Shown here piece after piece: positions 27,773 through 36,482 of a stretch of DNA of 64,000 nucleotides (the first letter of the stretch is position 1; the number at the start of each line of letters is the position of its first letter). Source of the DNA: Algibacter amylolyticus (lineage in GTDB: Bacteria > Bacteroidota > Bacteroidia > Flavobacteriales > Flavobacteriaceae); assembly GCF_014202225.1 (NCBI RefSeq), contig NZ_JACHGE010000001.1, forward strand, positions 167,320 to 231,319, written 5' to 3'. Made by a program: the position numbers and the translations under genes. The notes under the pieces were generated by a model. It was not told where the DNA came from, did no database searches, and saw nothing but the letters and a program-made list of their open reading frames with translations.

Positions 27773-27838
27773 AAAAATAATTTATTTAATATCCTGTAAC
27801 GAAAACATTAAGATTAAGATTCCTGTTTTCACAGGAAT

Positions 27839-29710
27839 TTAACGCCCCATATAAACCAATAAAACAGAAATATCATTGGGAGAAACCCCACTAATTCTTG
27901 ATGCCTGCGATACCGTTGTTGGCTGAATTTTTTTAAGTTTCTCTCGCGCTTCAAAACTCATAGATTTAATTTGCGAGTAGTCAAAATTCTCAGGTATTTT
28001 TACATACTCTAAGCGCGTTAATTTGTCTGCGTTATTTTTTTCTTTAGCAATATACCCTGCATATTTAACTTGAATTTCAGCCTGCTCTATCACTTCCCTA
28101 TCCAAATTATTTTCTTGAATATAAGACTCAACAGCATCTACTTTTCTAATATCTTCCATTTCAATATTAGGTCTAGCGAACACTTTAAAAAGCTTTCCAG
28201 ATTGTTTAACAACAGCAGAATTTTTCGATTCTAAAATAGGATTTATAACTTCTGGTTTCACACTTTGATTTTCAAAAAAGCTGACAAATTTTTCGGCAGC
28301 ATCGTGTTTCTCCTCCATACGTTTTAGACGTTTCTCCGAAGCTAATCCCAATCCGAAACCTTTTGGTGTTAATCGAATATCTGCATTATCTTGTCTTAAC
28401 AGCGTTCTGTATTCCGCTCTTGATGTAAACATACGATACGGCTCTTCAGTACCTTTTGTAATTAAATCGTCTACCAAAACACCTATATAAGCCTCGTCTC
28501 TCTTTAAAGTAAAAGGATCTTTTTCCTGAACTTTTAAAGCCGCATTTATTCCTGCCATTAACCCTTGAGAAGCCGCTTCTTCATATCCTGTAGTTCCATT
28601 AATCTGACCTGCAAAATATAAACCATCAACCAACTTAGTTTCTAAAGTATGTTTCAATTGTGTAGGCGGAAAATAATCATATTCAATAGCATAACCAGGT
28701 CTAAAAAACTTCACATTTTCAAAACCAACAACAGATCGTAATGCTTTAAATTGAACATCTTCTGGTAACGATGTTGAGAAGCCGTTTACATATACCTCGC
28801 AAGTATTCCAACCTTCGGGTTCGATAAACAACTGATGACTATCCTTATCTGCAAAACGATTAATCTTATCCTCAATAGACGGACAATAACGCGGCCCTAA
28901 ACTTTTTATTCTGCCATTAAACATCGGCGACCTATCGAAGCCTTCACGAAGCAAATCATGTACCTCAAGACTTGTATAAGTCATGTAGCAAGAACGTTGT
29001 TTTTCTAATGGTTTTGTAATATCTAAGTACGAGAATTTTTCAGGGTTAGCATCACCAGGCTGTTCAGCCATTTTAGAATAATCTAAACTTCTACCATCCA
29101 CTCGCGGCGGTGTTCCTGTTTTCATCCTACCAGATTCAAAACCTAACCGAACTAGTTGTTCTGTAATTCCTGTAGCTGCTCTTTCACCTGCTCTACCGCC
29201 ACCAAAATTTTTATCACCTATATGAATTAAGCCATTTAAAAAAGTACCATTAGTTAAGACTACAGACTTTGCTTTTATAGTAATTCCTAAAGATGTTTTT
29301 ACGCCAACAACTTTATGATTTTCTACCAACAATCCAGAAACCATATCCTGATAAAAATCAAGATTAGGAGTTCCCTCAAGAAGCATTCTCCAATCTTCTG
29401 CAAAACGCATTCTATCACTTTGAACCCTTGGACTCCACATTGCAGGACCCTTAGATTTGTTAAGCATTTTAAATTGTATAGCAGATGTGTCTGATACAAT
29501 TCCACTATAACCACCCAGCGCATCAATCTCTCTTACAATTTGCCCTTTGGCAATTCCGCCCATAGCAGGGTTGCAAGACATCTGTGCAATGTTTTGTAAG
29601 TTCATTGTAATAAGCAGCGTTTTACTACCCATATTAGCAGCAGACGCAGCAGCTTCGCTTCCTGCATGTCCTGCTCCAACAACTATAACATCGTAAACTT
29701 CGTTAAACAT
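27839..29710 (-). CDS. mnmG: tRNA uridine-5-carboxymethylaminomethyl synthase subunit MnmG (GidA)
   Basis: FAD-dependent partner of MnmE, modifying U34 of several tRNAs. A full-length 623-residue protein: FAD-binding VVGAGHAGSEAA (residues 10-21), the NPAMGGIAKGQIVREIDALGG signature, GTFLNGLIHIGDKNFGGGRAGE, CPSIEDKINRFADKDSHQLF and the C-terminal helical domain ending ISGVSPNDISVLLVYMGR. parS-like palindromes lie on both sides of the gene, one inside its probable 5' leader. Confidence 0.97.
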   Translation of the reverse strand: MFNEVYDVIVVGAGHAGSEAAASAANMGSKTLLITMNLQNIAQMSCNPAMGGIAKGQIVREIDALGGYSGIVSDTSAIQFKMLNKSKGPAMWSPRVQSDRMRFAEDWRMLLEGTPNLDFYQDMVSGLLVENHKVVGVKTSLGITIKAKSVVLTNGTFLNGLIHIGDKNFGGGRAGERAATGITEQLVRLGFESGRMKTGTPPRVDGRSLDYSKMAEQPGDANPEKFSYLDITKPLEKQRSCYMTYTSLEVHDLLREGFDRSPMFNGRIKSLGPRYCPSIEDKINRFADKDSHQLFIEPEGWNTCEVYVNGFSTSLPEDVQFKALRSVVGFENVKFFRPGYAIEYDYFPPTQLKHTLETKLVDGLYFAGQINGTTGYEEAASQGLMAGINAALKVQEKDPFTLKRDEAYIGVLVDDLITKGTEEPYRMFTSRAEYRTLLRQDNADIRLTPKGFGLGLASEKRLKRMEEKHDAAEKFVSFFENQSVKPEVINPILESKNSAVVKQSGKLFKVFARPNIEMEDIRKVDAVESYIQENNLDREVIEQAEIQVKYAGYIAKEKNNADKLTRLEYVKIPENFDYSQIKSMSFEAREKLKKIQPTTVSQASRISGVSPNDISVLLVYMGR

Positions 29711-29743
29711 GATTCCTCTTTTATATAATCATTAAAACAAACA

Positions 29744-29759
29744 TGTTCCACGTGGAACA
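29744..29759. other. parS-like 16-bp palindrome upstream of mnmG
   Basis: TGTTCCACGTGGAACA is a perfect palindrome, differing from the classical parS TGTTTCACGTGAAACA by one symmetric change. It lies between the mnmG start codon and its candidate -7 box, so it would also be transcribed as a leader hairpin. It shares its 14-bp core with the site 2 kb away at 27743-27772. Confidence 0.55.
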
Positions 29760-29778
29760 CATCTATAAATTAAGTTTG

Positions 29779-29786
29779 CAAATATA
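29779..29786 (-). promoter_or_regulatory. Candidate -7 box of mnmG
   Basis: TATATTTG on the minus strand, 68 bp upstream of the mnmG start and just after the ybeY stop codon. If used, the leader RNA would contain the whole TGTTCCACGTGGAACA palindrome. Confidence 0.4.
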
Positions 29787-29797
29787 CCCTGAATTAT

Positions 29798-30214
29798 TTA
29801 TTTAGCAGCTAATCGTTCAAGATACAGATTCTCCTTCTCCCGCATAACCTTAGCCTCTGCATCCGTTTTATCTTTATAACCACAATAGTGAAGTACGCCA
29901 TGAATGATAACTCGCATTAATTCTTCATCAAACGAAACCCCAAAATCCTTGGCATTATCTGCCACTCGTTCTACGGAAATAAAGATATCGCCTTGTATAC
30001 TTTTTCCGACTGAATAATCAAAGCTAATAATATCTGTTAAGGTATCATGATCAAGAAACTCTACATTTAATTTATGCAAATATTCATCGTCACAAAACAC
30101 ATAATTTATTTCCTCCAACTTATATTCTTCAGCTGAAATAGTATCTATAATCCAATTAGAAATTGGTGCCTCAGATCCTAATTTAAAATCCGTTTCGTAA
30201 TTAAAATTAATCAT
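29798..30214 (-). CDS. ybeY: Endoribonuclease YbeY (rRNA maturation factor)
   Basis: Metal-dependent single-strand RNase involved in 16S rRNA 3' end maturation and ribosome quality control. The 138-residue protein has FLDHDTLTDIISFDY and the metal site HGVLHYCGYKD: His105 and His109, with Asp115 where most bacteria have a third His. I recall HxxxHxxxxxD as the common Bacteroidota form. The start overlaps the end of the DUF4175 gene by 8 bp, so the two are coupled; mnmG follows 88 bp downstream. Confidence 0.93.
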   Translation of the reverse strand: MINFNYETDFKLGSEAPISNWIIDTISAEEYKLEEINYVFCDDEYLHKLNVEFLDHDTLTDIISFDYSVGKSIQGDIFISVERVADNAKDFGVSFDEELMRVIIHGVLHYCGYKDKTDAEAKVMREKENLYLERLAAK

Positions 30215-33200
30215 TTTCTTTTTTGAAATATTCTTGAACCTTCTTTTTGTAAACTTGCTGCAAAGGTAAAGCTTGTCGGTTTAATATTTCGGTAGTTTGA
30301 AAATATTGTTTTGCTGTAGGGATTTGATTGTTAGAATTGTTATCGAAATTATTTTTATTAGTTTCAGATTCCCGCTTATTATCCTCACCTTGCTGGAAGG
30401 TTGCTTTTTCTAACTTCAATAATTGATGTTTTAAAGCCATCATTTTTTGAAGTGTTTGCTGCGTAAAACCTTTGTTTAATAATTCCAATTCTATATCCTC
30501 CATTTTTCTGACTAGGGCATCTCCGTTTCCACTTTTGCCTTCCTTAGCCCAACGCTCCTGCAACGCCTGTCTTAATTGTTGTTGCTTTTGATAAATTTCA
30601 AAAAGAAGTCCATTTTCATCCTCACCATTACCTTCGCCATCACCTCCATTTTGTTCACCATCTTCACCCTTGTCTTTACCTTTACCTTTGCCTTCTTTTC
30701 CCTTATCGCCTTCCTTACTTTTGTCGCCCTCTTTCTCACCTTCTTTCTCGCCCTTCTTTTCTCCTTCGCCATCCCTTTTACCATCTCCTTCCTTTGGAGA
30801 ACCTTTTTCTCCTTTCTTCATTCCTTCTTCCATCATCTTATTAAGCTCTTCCTGACTCATAATAATATCCGGTAATTGCATATCACCTTGTCCTCCTTTT
30901 CCAGCAGACATGCTCATGCTTTCCTCCATATTATCCAAAACATCGCTTAAAAAATTTGCCAAATTATTCGCAGCAGTAACTACGAATTGCTGATTAGATA
31001 CACCCTGATATAATTGGTTTTCGGCCAATAACGCTAGAGCCTTATCAATGTTATAATACACTTCAGTAATTTCTTTATTTACTTCTTCAGATAGTTTTGG
31101 CTGACGGAGCGATAACGCAAACAAACTATCATCCACATGTTCAAAATGTTCTCTTAAATTTTGCTGCTTTTTTAAATAAGACGCAAACTTGTTATTGTTA
31201 GATTCGATGCTTTTAAATTGATTCATAACCGCTTCCTGATCGAAAGAGAACAATACTAAGTTGTCTAGAATCTGACGAAGCATTTCGGCATCCTCCTGTA
31301 TTTGATCGTCACTACCACCTTGCATGGCACTTTGCATTTGCTGACTCATTTGCTTCATTTTTTGAGCCGCCTTTTTCTGGCTTTTTTTAGCTTTTTCAGA
31401 ATTTGAATCTTTCTTTTTTGAAGGCTCATTCTTTTCTTCTGAACCTTCTTTATTCTCTTGTTCCGATTCTTTTTTATCTGCTTCTTTTTCTTCTAAAGCA
31501 TCAGAAGCTTTTTGTTGTTCGTCTTCAACTTCTTGTTCATCCAATTTATCTCTAGGAATCTCTATTGGCTTCTTCAAGTCTTTAGATTCTTTTTCTAAAT
31601 CTTCAAGTTCCTTTTTATAATCCTCAAACTTTTTGTTTAACTCGTCTTGCTTTTCCTTAGTGTTTTCATCTTCAGATTTTTCAGACAACTGCTCTTGCTC
31701 CTCTGCTAACTTTAATAAATCGTCATTAAGTTTTTCTAACTTCTTCTCAACATAAAAACGTTTAGTTAATTCTAACAGTTGCTCTAAACTTCGCTTTTTA
31801 TTTTTATTCTGTTTTGCGAGCTCATCGAGCTTTTTAATTAAATCTTCATTGTTTATTTTTTCGTGAAGCTTTTCAATTTCATCAAGTAACTTTTCATCTT
31901 GCTTAAGCTTCTCTTCATTTTCATTTAAGCGTTCTTTTAAATCCTCTTTAAATTGATCTTCCTTTTGCTCATCTTTTTGAAACTCCTCTAAATTATCTTT
32001 TAACTTCTTGTTAAAATTTTGCATCATTTGATCTTGTTCTTTCTGACGCTTAAAAAAGTTTTCTAGTTTCTTTTTATCATTAAAATTTAACTCCGATTTT
32101 TCTTTTTGGGTATTGGTTAATTCTTGAAGTTTTTTCTCTTGTTCATCAAACCTAGTTAAGGACTTATTTAAATCCTTAATAGTTTCACCTTGCTCCTTTA
32201 AATTCTTATCTGCTTCCTCAGCTTCGGTACGCTTACGGTACGAAAACACGCTACTTTTAACGCTTTTAAATTTATTAACCCTATCATTATCAAATACTTG
32301 AAAGTATAATTCGTAAGCTACACCTTCAGAAATCTCCAAATTATTAGGGAATGCACTAATAAAATCAGAAATATTTGAACCTGATACAGGAATTGTCTCC
32401 ATTTGTTTGTTAGCCTCATTTTCTACAGGATAATAAACCAATTGCAATTTACTAAACCCATAATCGTCACTAATTTGCCCATAAAAATACAAGGATTGCA
32501 AATCCAAACTATCTTTCTCAACTTTAATATCTATTTCTGGGTATTCATCTTTAACCACATCAATATTAAAAGCCAAATTCTCGTAATTCTGCAAGTCTTT
32601 ATTGCTAGTACTAAGTGTATAGTCAAATTTAGAATATAAACGCTTAGAAGCCTCAAAAACCCCTTTAGATATTGAAATAAACTGTGTAGTATCTTTGGCA
32701 AACAACTGTACTTTATTGGTAGATTTTGTTTGTAGCTGCCATTTTATTTGTGTGCCTTCAGGAACCAAAGCATTACCTGTACTTTTTAAAACCTCATCTT
32801 GTTTTTTGGTATAACTCGGATAATCCAAAACCATTTTAAAACTTAAAAGCGATGGTGTTTCAACCACATCTATGGTATATGGTTTAGAGGTAACATCGTT
32901 AGACATTAACTGAAACGTAATGGCTTCCTTAGGTTGTGTAAACACATACTCGAATTCTCCAATAGCTTTTTGCTGTAAAAAATAAGTTTCGTTATTGTAA
33001 CTAATTTGCGCACTTTCTGGAGTAACATCGCCAGCCGTTTTAACAAGCAATTTAAAATCGGTATTTTCAATAGCCTGTAAATTTTCATTAACTACAAAAA
33101 ACTGAAACGGCGCAGGTGGTTCGTAAGCTGTTTTATAATGTACTACTCGGTTATAACTTTCACTAAACCAATTAAAATTTCCAGTAAAAAAAGTAAGCAA

Positions 33201-33689
33201 TAAAATAACCACCGGAATAGCGGCATATTTTAAATACCCTAAATTCTTTTTAAAATTAACGGCTAATTTAAAAGGTACTGGTTTAAGTTCGGAAGCTTTT
33301 TGCTCGATACTTGCTAATAATAATTCCGATTTAGAATCGGCCTCATTAAGTTGTAGCACATTTAATAATTTATCGTTTACCTCCGGAAAATGTGTGCCAA
33401 TAATTTTGGAAGCCGCATGGTAATCTATTCCCTTTTGTAATTTAAATAATTTTGCCAACGGAATAAAAATAAACTTAACAAGTAAGCCAAATTCCACAGC
33501 TATAAATAACCAAAACAAAAATGTTCGTGCCGTGGTACTTAACCACAACATATGCTCAAGAAATAGCGTAAACAAAAAATAAAGTAAACCTATTGCAAAA
33601 AACAGAATGACACCTTTAAGCAATTCGTTAATATAATAGCGCTTAATAAAGGCTTCCAGCTTATTTTGTATGGTATTAAAATTACTCAT
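30207..33689 (-). CDS. DUF4175 family large membrane-anchored coiled-coil protein
   Basis: An 1160-residue protein. Two membrane segments occur near the N-terminus (about residues 22-75), a third near 150-167; then a periplasmic-type beta region to about 480; then about 250 residues of Lys/Glu-rich coiled coil (LNKSLTRFDEQEKKLQELTNTQ onward), a helical domain around 820-940, and an extremely Gly/Lys/Glu-rich repeat tract (about 965-1030) before a final helical part (LFEIYQKQQQLRQALQERW). The domain is widespread in Bacteroidota, of unknown function. It is upstream of ybeY and mnmG in one probable operon. Confidence 0.85.
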   Translation of the reverse strand: MSNFNTIQNKLEAFIKRYYINELLKGVILFFAIGLLYFLFTLFLEHMLWLSTTARTFLFWLFIAVEFGLLVKFIFIPLAKLFKLQKGIDYHAASKIIGTHFPEVNDKLLNVLQLNEADSKSELLLASIEQKASELKPVPFKLAVNFKKNLGYLKYAAIPVVILLLTFFTGNFNWFSESYNRVVHYKTAYEPPAPFQFFVVNENLQAIENTDFKLLVKTAGDVTPESAQISYNNETYFLQQKAIGEFEYVFTQPKEAITFQLMSNDVTSKPYTIDVVETPSLLSFKMVLDYPSYTKKQDEVLKSTGNALVPEGTQIKWQLQTKSTNKVQLFAKDTTQFISISKGVFEASKRLYSKFDYTLSTSNKDLQNYENLAFNIDVVKDEYPEIDIKVEKDSLDLQSLYFYGQISDDYGFSKLQLVYYPVENEANKQMETIPVSGSNISDFISAFPNNLEISEGVAYELYFQVFDNDRVNKFKSVKSSVFSYRKRTEAEEADKNLKEQGETIKDLNKSLTRFDEQEKKLQELTNTQKEKSELNFNDKKKLENFFKRQKEQDQMMQNFNKKLKDNLEEFQKDEQKEDQFKEDLKERLNENEEKLKQDEKLLDEIEKLHEKINNEDLIKKLDELAKQNKNKKRSLEQLLELTKRFYVEKKLEKLNDDLLKLAEEQEQLSEKSEDENTKEKQDELNKKFEDYKKELEDLEKESKDLKKPIEIPRDKLDEQEVEDEQQKASDALEEKEADKKESEQENKEGSEEKNEPSKKKDSNSEKAKKSQKKAAQKMKQMSQQMQSAMQGGSDDQIQEDAEMLRQILDNLVLFSFDQEAVMNQFKSIESNNNKFASYLKKQQNLREHFEHVDDSLFALSLRQPKLSEEVNKEITEVYYNIDKALALLAENQLYQGVSNQQFVVTAANNLANFLSDVLDNMEESMSMSAGKGGQGDMQLPDIIMSQEELNKMMEEGMKKGEKGSPKEGDGKRDGEGEKKGEKEGEKEGDKSKEGDKGKEGKGKGKDKGEDGEQNGGDGEGNGEDENGLLFEIYQKQQQLRQALQERWAKEGKSGNGDALVRKMEDIELELLNKGFTQQTLQKMMALKHQLLKLEKATFQQGEDNKRESETNKNNFDNNSNNQIPTAKQYFQTTEILNRQALPLQQVYKKKVQEYFKKEND

Positions 33690-33843
33690 GGTTTGGGGTA
33701 AAACATTGTCTATTATTGTGTTTCAACTTACTAAACTACAATTTTATTTTTTACGGTATTTATAATTATGTGTTAATAAAGGGGTTCTTGGTAAAAAAAC
33801 AAAAAACTTCTGTGTTCGGGCTTCTGTCTTCTTTCTTAATACA

Positions 33844-33851
33844 TATCTTTG
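33844..33851 (+). promoter_or_regulatory. -7 promoter box of gltX
   Basis: TATCTTTG matches TAnnTTTG and lies 17 bp upstream of the conserved gltX start (33869). It shows that the longer open frame beginning at 33716 is not the true start. Confidence 0.5.
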
Positions 33852-33868
33852 CCACAAATTTACAAAAC

Positions 33869-35380
33869 ATGACCAAAAACGTTCGTGTGCGTTTTGCACC
33901 TAGCCCAACAGGACCATTACATATAGGCGGAGTTCGTACCGCTTTATTCAATTATTTATTTGCCAAAAAACATAACGGAACCTTAATTTTAAGAATTGAG
34001 GATACCGACCAAAACAGATATGTTGAAGGCGCAGAACAATACATTATTGATGCCTTAAATTGGTGTGGAATGCCTTTTGATGAAGGTCCAGGAACCAACG
34101 AAAAATTTGGTCCATACCGACAAAGCGAGCGTAAACCACTTTATAAAGCTTACGCTGAAGAGTTAATAAATTCTGGAAATGCATATTATGCTTTTGATAC
34201 TTCTGAGGCATTAGATGCACATAGAAAAGATCATGAAGCTAAAGGCAAAACCTTTATTTACAATTGGCATAACAGACTAAAATTAAGCAATTCTTTATCG
34301 CTTAGCGCGGAAGAAGTAAAAGCTAAATTAGATGCTGGTGAAGACTACGTAATTCGCTTTAAAAGTCCGCAAGATGAAACCTTACATTTAACCGATATTA
34401 TTCGTGGCGATATTAAAATTGACACCAATATTTTAGATGATAAAGTATTGTTTAAAAGTGATGGTATGCCAACGTACCATTTAGCCAATATTGTGGACGA
34501 CCACTTAATGAAAATCTCGCATGTTATTCGTGGTGAAGAATGGTTACCAAGTTTGGCATTACACTTTCAATTATACCAAGCATTTGGTTGGGACGCGCCA
34601 GAATTTGCTCATTTACCGCTTATATTAAAACCTACAGGAAAAGGAAAATTAAGCAAGCGTGATGGCGACAAATTAGGTTTCCCTGTGTTTCCTTTACAAT
34701 GGACAGACCCTAAAACAAACGATATTTCTAGAGGTTATAAAGAAGATGGTTATTTTGCCGATGCTATGGTAAATTTCCTTGCTTTCTTAGGATGGAATCC
34801 TGGAACAGAACAAGAAATTTTTACTCTAGAAGAATTAGTTACTGCCTTCGATTTGAAAAAAGTAAACAAGTCTGGTGCACGTTTCGATCCAGATAAAATA
34901 AAATGGTTTAACCACCATTACATGCAAGAGCAAAATAATTATGAATTAGCTGAAGCTTTTAAAAATTATAACTCAAAATTGGCCGAAACCGACATTAATT
35001 ACATTGAAATGGTAGTCGCTTTAATAAAAGAACGCGCAACCTTTGTTTCAGATTTTTGGGATTTGAGTCATTTCTTTTTTGTTGCTCCTACAGCGTACGA
35101 TGAAAAAGCCTCTAAAAAATCTTTAAAAGAAGGTACAGATACTATTATGAACCAGCTTATAGCTATTTTAAACGCTAATACCGATTTTACTGTAGAAACA
35201 CTTACTACAGAAATAAAAGGCTGGATAACAACTAACGACATTGGTTTCGGAAAAGTAATGATGCCTTTACGTTTAGCCCTTGTTGGTGCCTTACAAGGTC
35301 CTGATGTGTTTGATATTATTTACATGATTGGTAAAGCGGAGACTGTTAAGAGGATTGAAAGAATCGTACAAACACTCTAA
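33869..35380 (+). CDS. gltX: Glutamyl-tRNA synthetase
   Basis: Charges tRNA-Glu (cytoplasm). The 503-residue protein begins MTKNVRVRFAPSPTGPLHIGG, with the HIGH-type motif at residues 18-21, ILRIEDTDQNRY, and the KMSKS-type KLSKRDG in the middle. The frame is open for 51 more codons upstream, but that extension (MCFNLLNYNF...) is not family-like and contains the promoter box, so the start at 33869 is chosen. It stands alone, divergent from the DUF4175-ybeY-mnmG row. Confidence 0.96.
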   Translation: MTKNVRVRFAPSPTGPLHIGGVRTALFNYLFAKKHNGTLILRIEDTDQNRYVEGAEQYIIDALNWCGMPFDEGPGTNEKFGPYRQSERKPLYKAYAEELINSGNAYYAFDTSEALDAHRKDHEAKGKTFIYNWHNRLKLSNSLSLSAEEVKAKLDAGEDYVIRFKSPQDETLHLTDIIRGDIKIDTNILDDKVLFKSDGMPTYHLANIVDDHLMKISHVIRGEEWLPSLALHFQLYQAFGWDAPEFAHLPLILKPTGKGKLSKRDGDKLGFPVFPLQWTDPKTNDISRGYKEDGYFADAMVNFLAFLGWNPGTEQEIFTLEELVTAFDLKKVNKSGARFDPDKIKWFNHHYMQEQNNYELAEAFKNYNSKLAETDINYIEMVVALIKERATFVSDFWDLSHFFFVAPTAYDEKASKKSLKEGTDTIMNQLIAILNANTDFTVETLTTEIKGWITTNDIGFGKVMMPLRLALVGALQGPDVFDIIYMIGKAETVKRIERIVQTL

Positions 35381-35721
35381 ATTAAAAAGAAACAAATTGA
35401 TGTTTTTAATAATCGCCCTTAACTAATTAAAAACATAAAGAAGAAAGAGTTCAACAAATAGCATGTTTATGCTATTGTTGAATTCTATTATGAAGATGGT
35501 GAATAAGGTAACTTTGCGAAAAACACCTTAAAAATAGGTCTTTAATTACGTTAAATGCGTCAACAAAATTAACATACTCCGCCTGCGTTTACTTTTTCGT
35601 ATAAGTTGTTGTTTATAACATCTTCAACCTTTATTCAGAAACCCCAAATCCAGCGACCCTCATCACGAGACCCCTCTTTTTGGTGCTCGTAAAATACGAT
35701 TAATAAAAGCCGATATAATTA
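35381..35721. other. 341-bp intergenic region between gltX and an outer-membrane protein gene
   Basis: No gene is visible. It contains a long imperfect hairpin: 35447-35464 pairs with 35469-35485 around GTTT (17 bp, one bulged A, one G-T pair), without a T-run after it. A TAACTTTG box at 35509-35516 looks like a plus-strand -7 element but has no good -33 box and no gene after it. The rest resembles decayed sequence. Confidence 0.45.
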
Positions 35722-36405
35722 TTAAAACGATAACATAGCCCCAAACAATAACATAGACATATTTCCTTTAAAACGCGAATCGCCGCCAGAAGTATCTATA
35801 TCTTCACTTTCAAGCTTTTTCAAAATATTAGTTGCCCCGTAAATATAATGGGCTCTTAACTTCACAAATTTAAAACCGGCTGTAATACCAACGGCTCCAT
35901 CTATGTTAAATTGAGAAATGTTGCTGATATCTTCAGCCAATAAATTATCGTAATTATTTATAAAATAACCTTCTTGGGTTGCATCCTCAAATTCTAACCG
36001 GCTATTGTATTGCAACATAGGCCCTACATCTAAAGTAATGTAACTACCAACAAGCTTAACATGCATCATTAACGCCAATTGCGCAGCAAAAAGTTTATAA
36101 TCAACATACTCGTTATTCGGACTAAACTCTAATGGTCTACCCAAAACACTAACTGTACTTTCAGAAAAATGCAAACCGTAACTCATGTTATACCACTTAA
36201 ATGGAATATCAACAGTGGCACTTAACCCTCCAATAAAACCATCACCTTCTTTAGTTATAAAATTATCTGTAGTAAGATTGACTTTAGTAATACCGCCAAA
36301 AAGGCCAATACCATTTACAATATCATATTGCCCTCTTTGAGAAAAACTTTCTGTAACAAAACATATAGAGAATGCTACTAATAGATATAGTTGTATTTTT
36401 TTCAT
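35722..36405 (-). CDS. Outer-membrane beta-barrel (PorT-like) protein
   Basis: A 227-residue protein with signal peptide MKKIQLYLLVAFSICFVTESFSQ (cleavage after about residue 22) and alternating hydrophobic strands throughout, ending in LLFGAMLSF with the terminal Phe typical of barrel proteins. GLFGGITKVNLTTDNF and FNIDGAVGITAGFKFVKLRAHY look like barrel strands of the outer membrane protein beta-barrel (PorT-type) group. The cargo or partner is unknown. It is transcribed alone, divergent from the SPFH gene. Confidence 0.7.
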   Translation of the reverse strand: MKKIQLYLLVAFSICFVTESFSQRGQYDIVNGIGLFGGITKVNLTTDNFITKEGDGFIGGLSATVDIPFKWYNMSYGLHFSESTVSVLGRPLEFSPNNEYVDYKLFAAQLALMMHVKLVGSYITLDVGPMLQYNSRLEFEDATQEGYFINNYDNLLAEDISNISQFNIDGAVGITAGFKFVKLRAHYIYGATNILKKLESEDIDTSGGDSRFKGNMSMLLFGAMLSF

Positions 36406-36426
36406 GCCATTTTAGAGATAAGTGAG

Positions 36427-36434
36427 CAAATATA
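36427..36434 (-). promoter_or_regulatory. Candidate -7 box of the beta-barrel gene
   Basis: TATATTTG on the minus strand, 21 bp upstream of the start codon, in the 77-bp divergent region shared with the SPFH gene. No clear -33 element. Confidence 0.35.
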
Positions 36435-36482
36435 ACTTAATTTAGTAATTCTTATTTTTTTAACCATTTTAATAAAAACATT

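Noticed and set aside
30572-30875. Several open frames on both strands inside the DUF4175 gene
   Set aside because: They are products of the low-complexity Gly/Lys/Glu tract, which lacks stop codons in other frames; no start signals or protein-like composition.
33716-33868. Extended N-terminus of glutamyl-tRNA synthetase
   Set aside because: Not family-like, and it contains the TATCTTTG promoter box; the conserved start is MTKNVRVRFAPSPTG at 33869.
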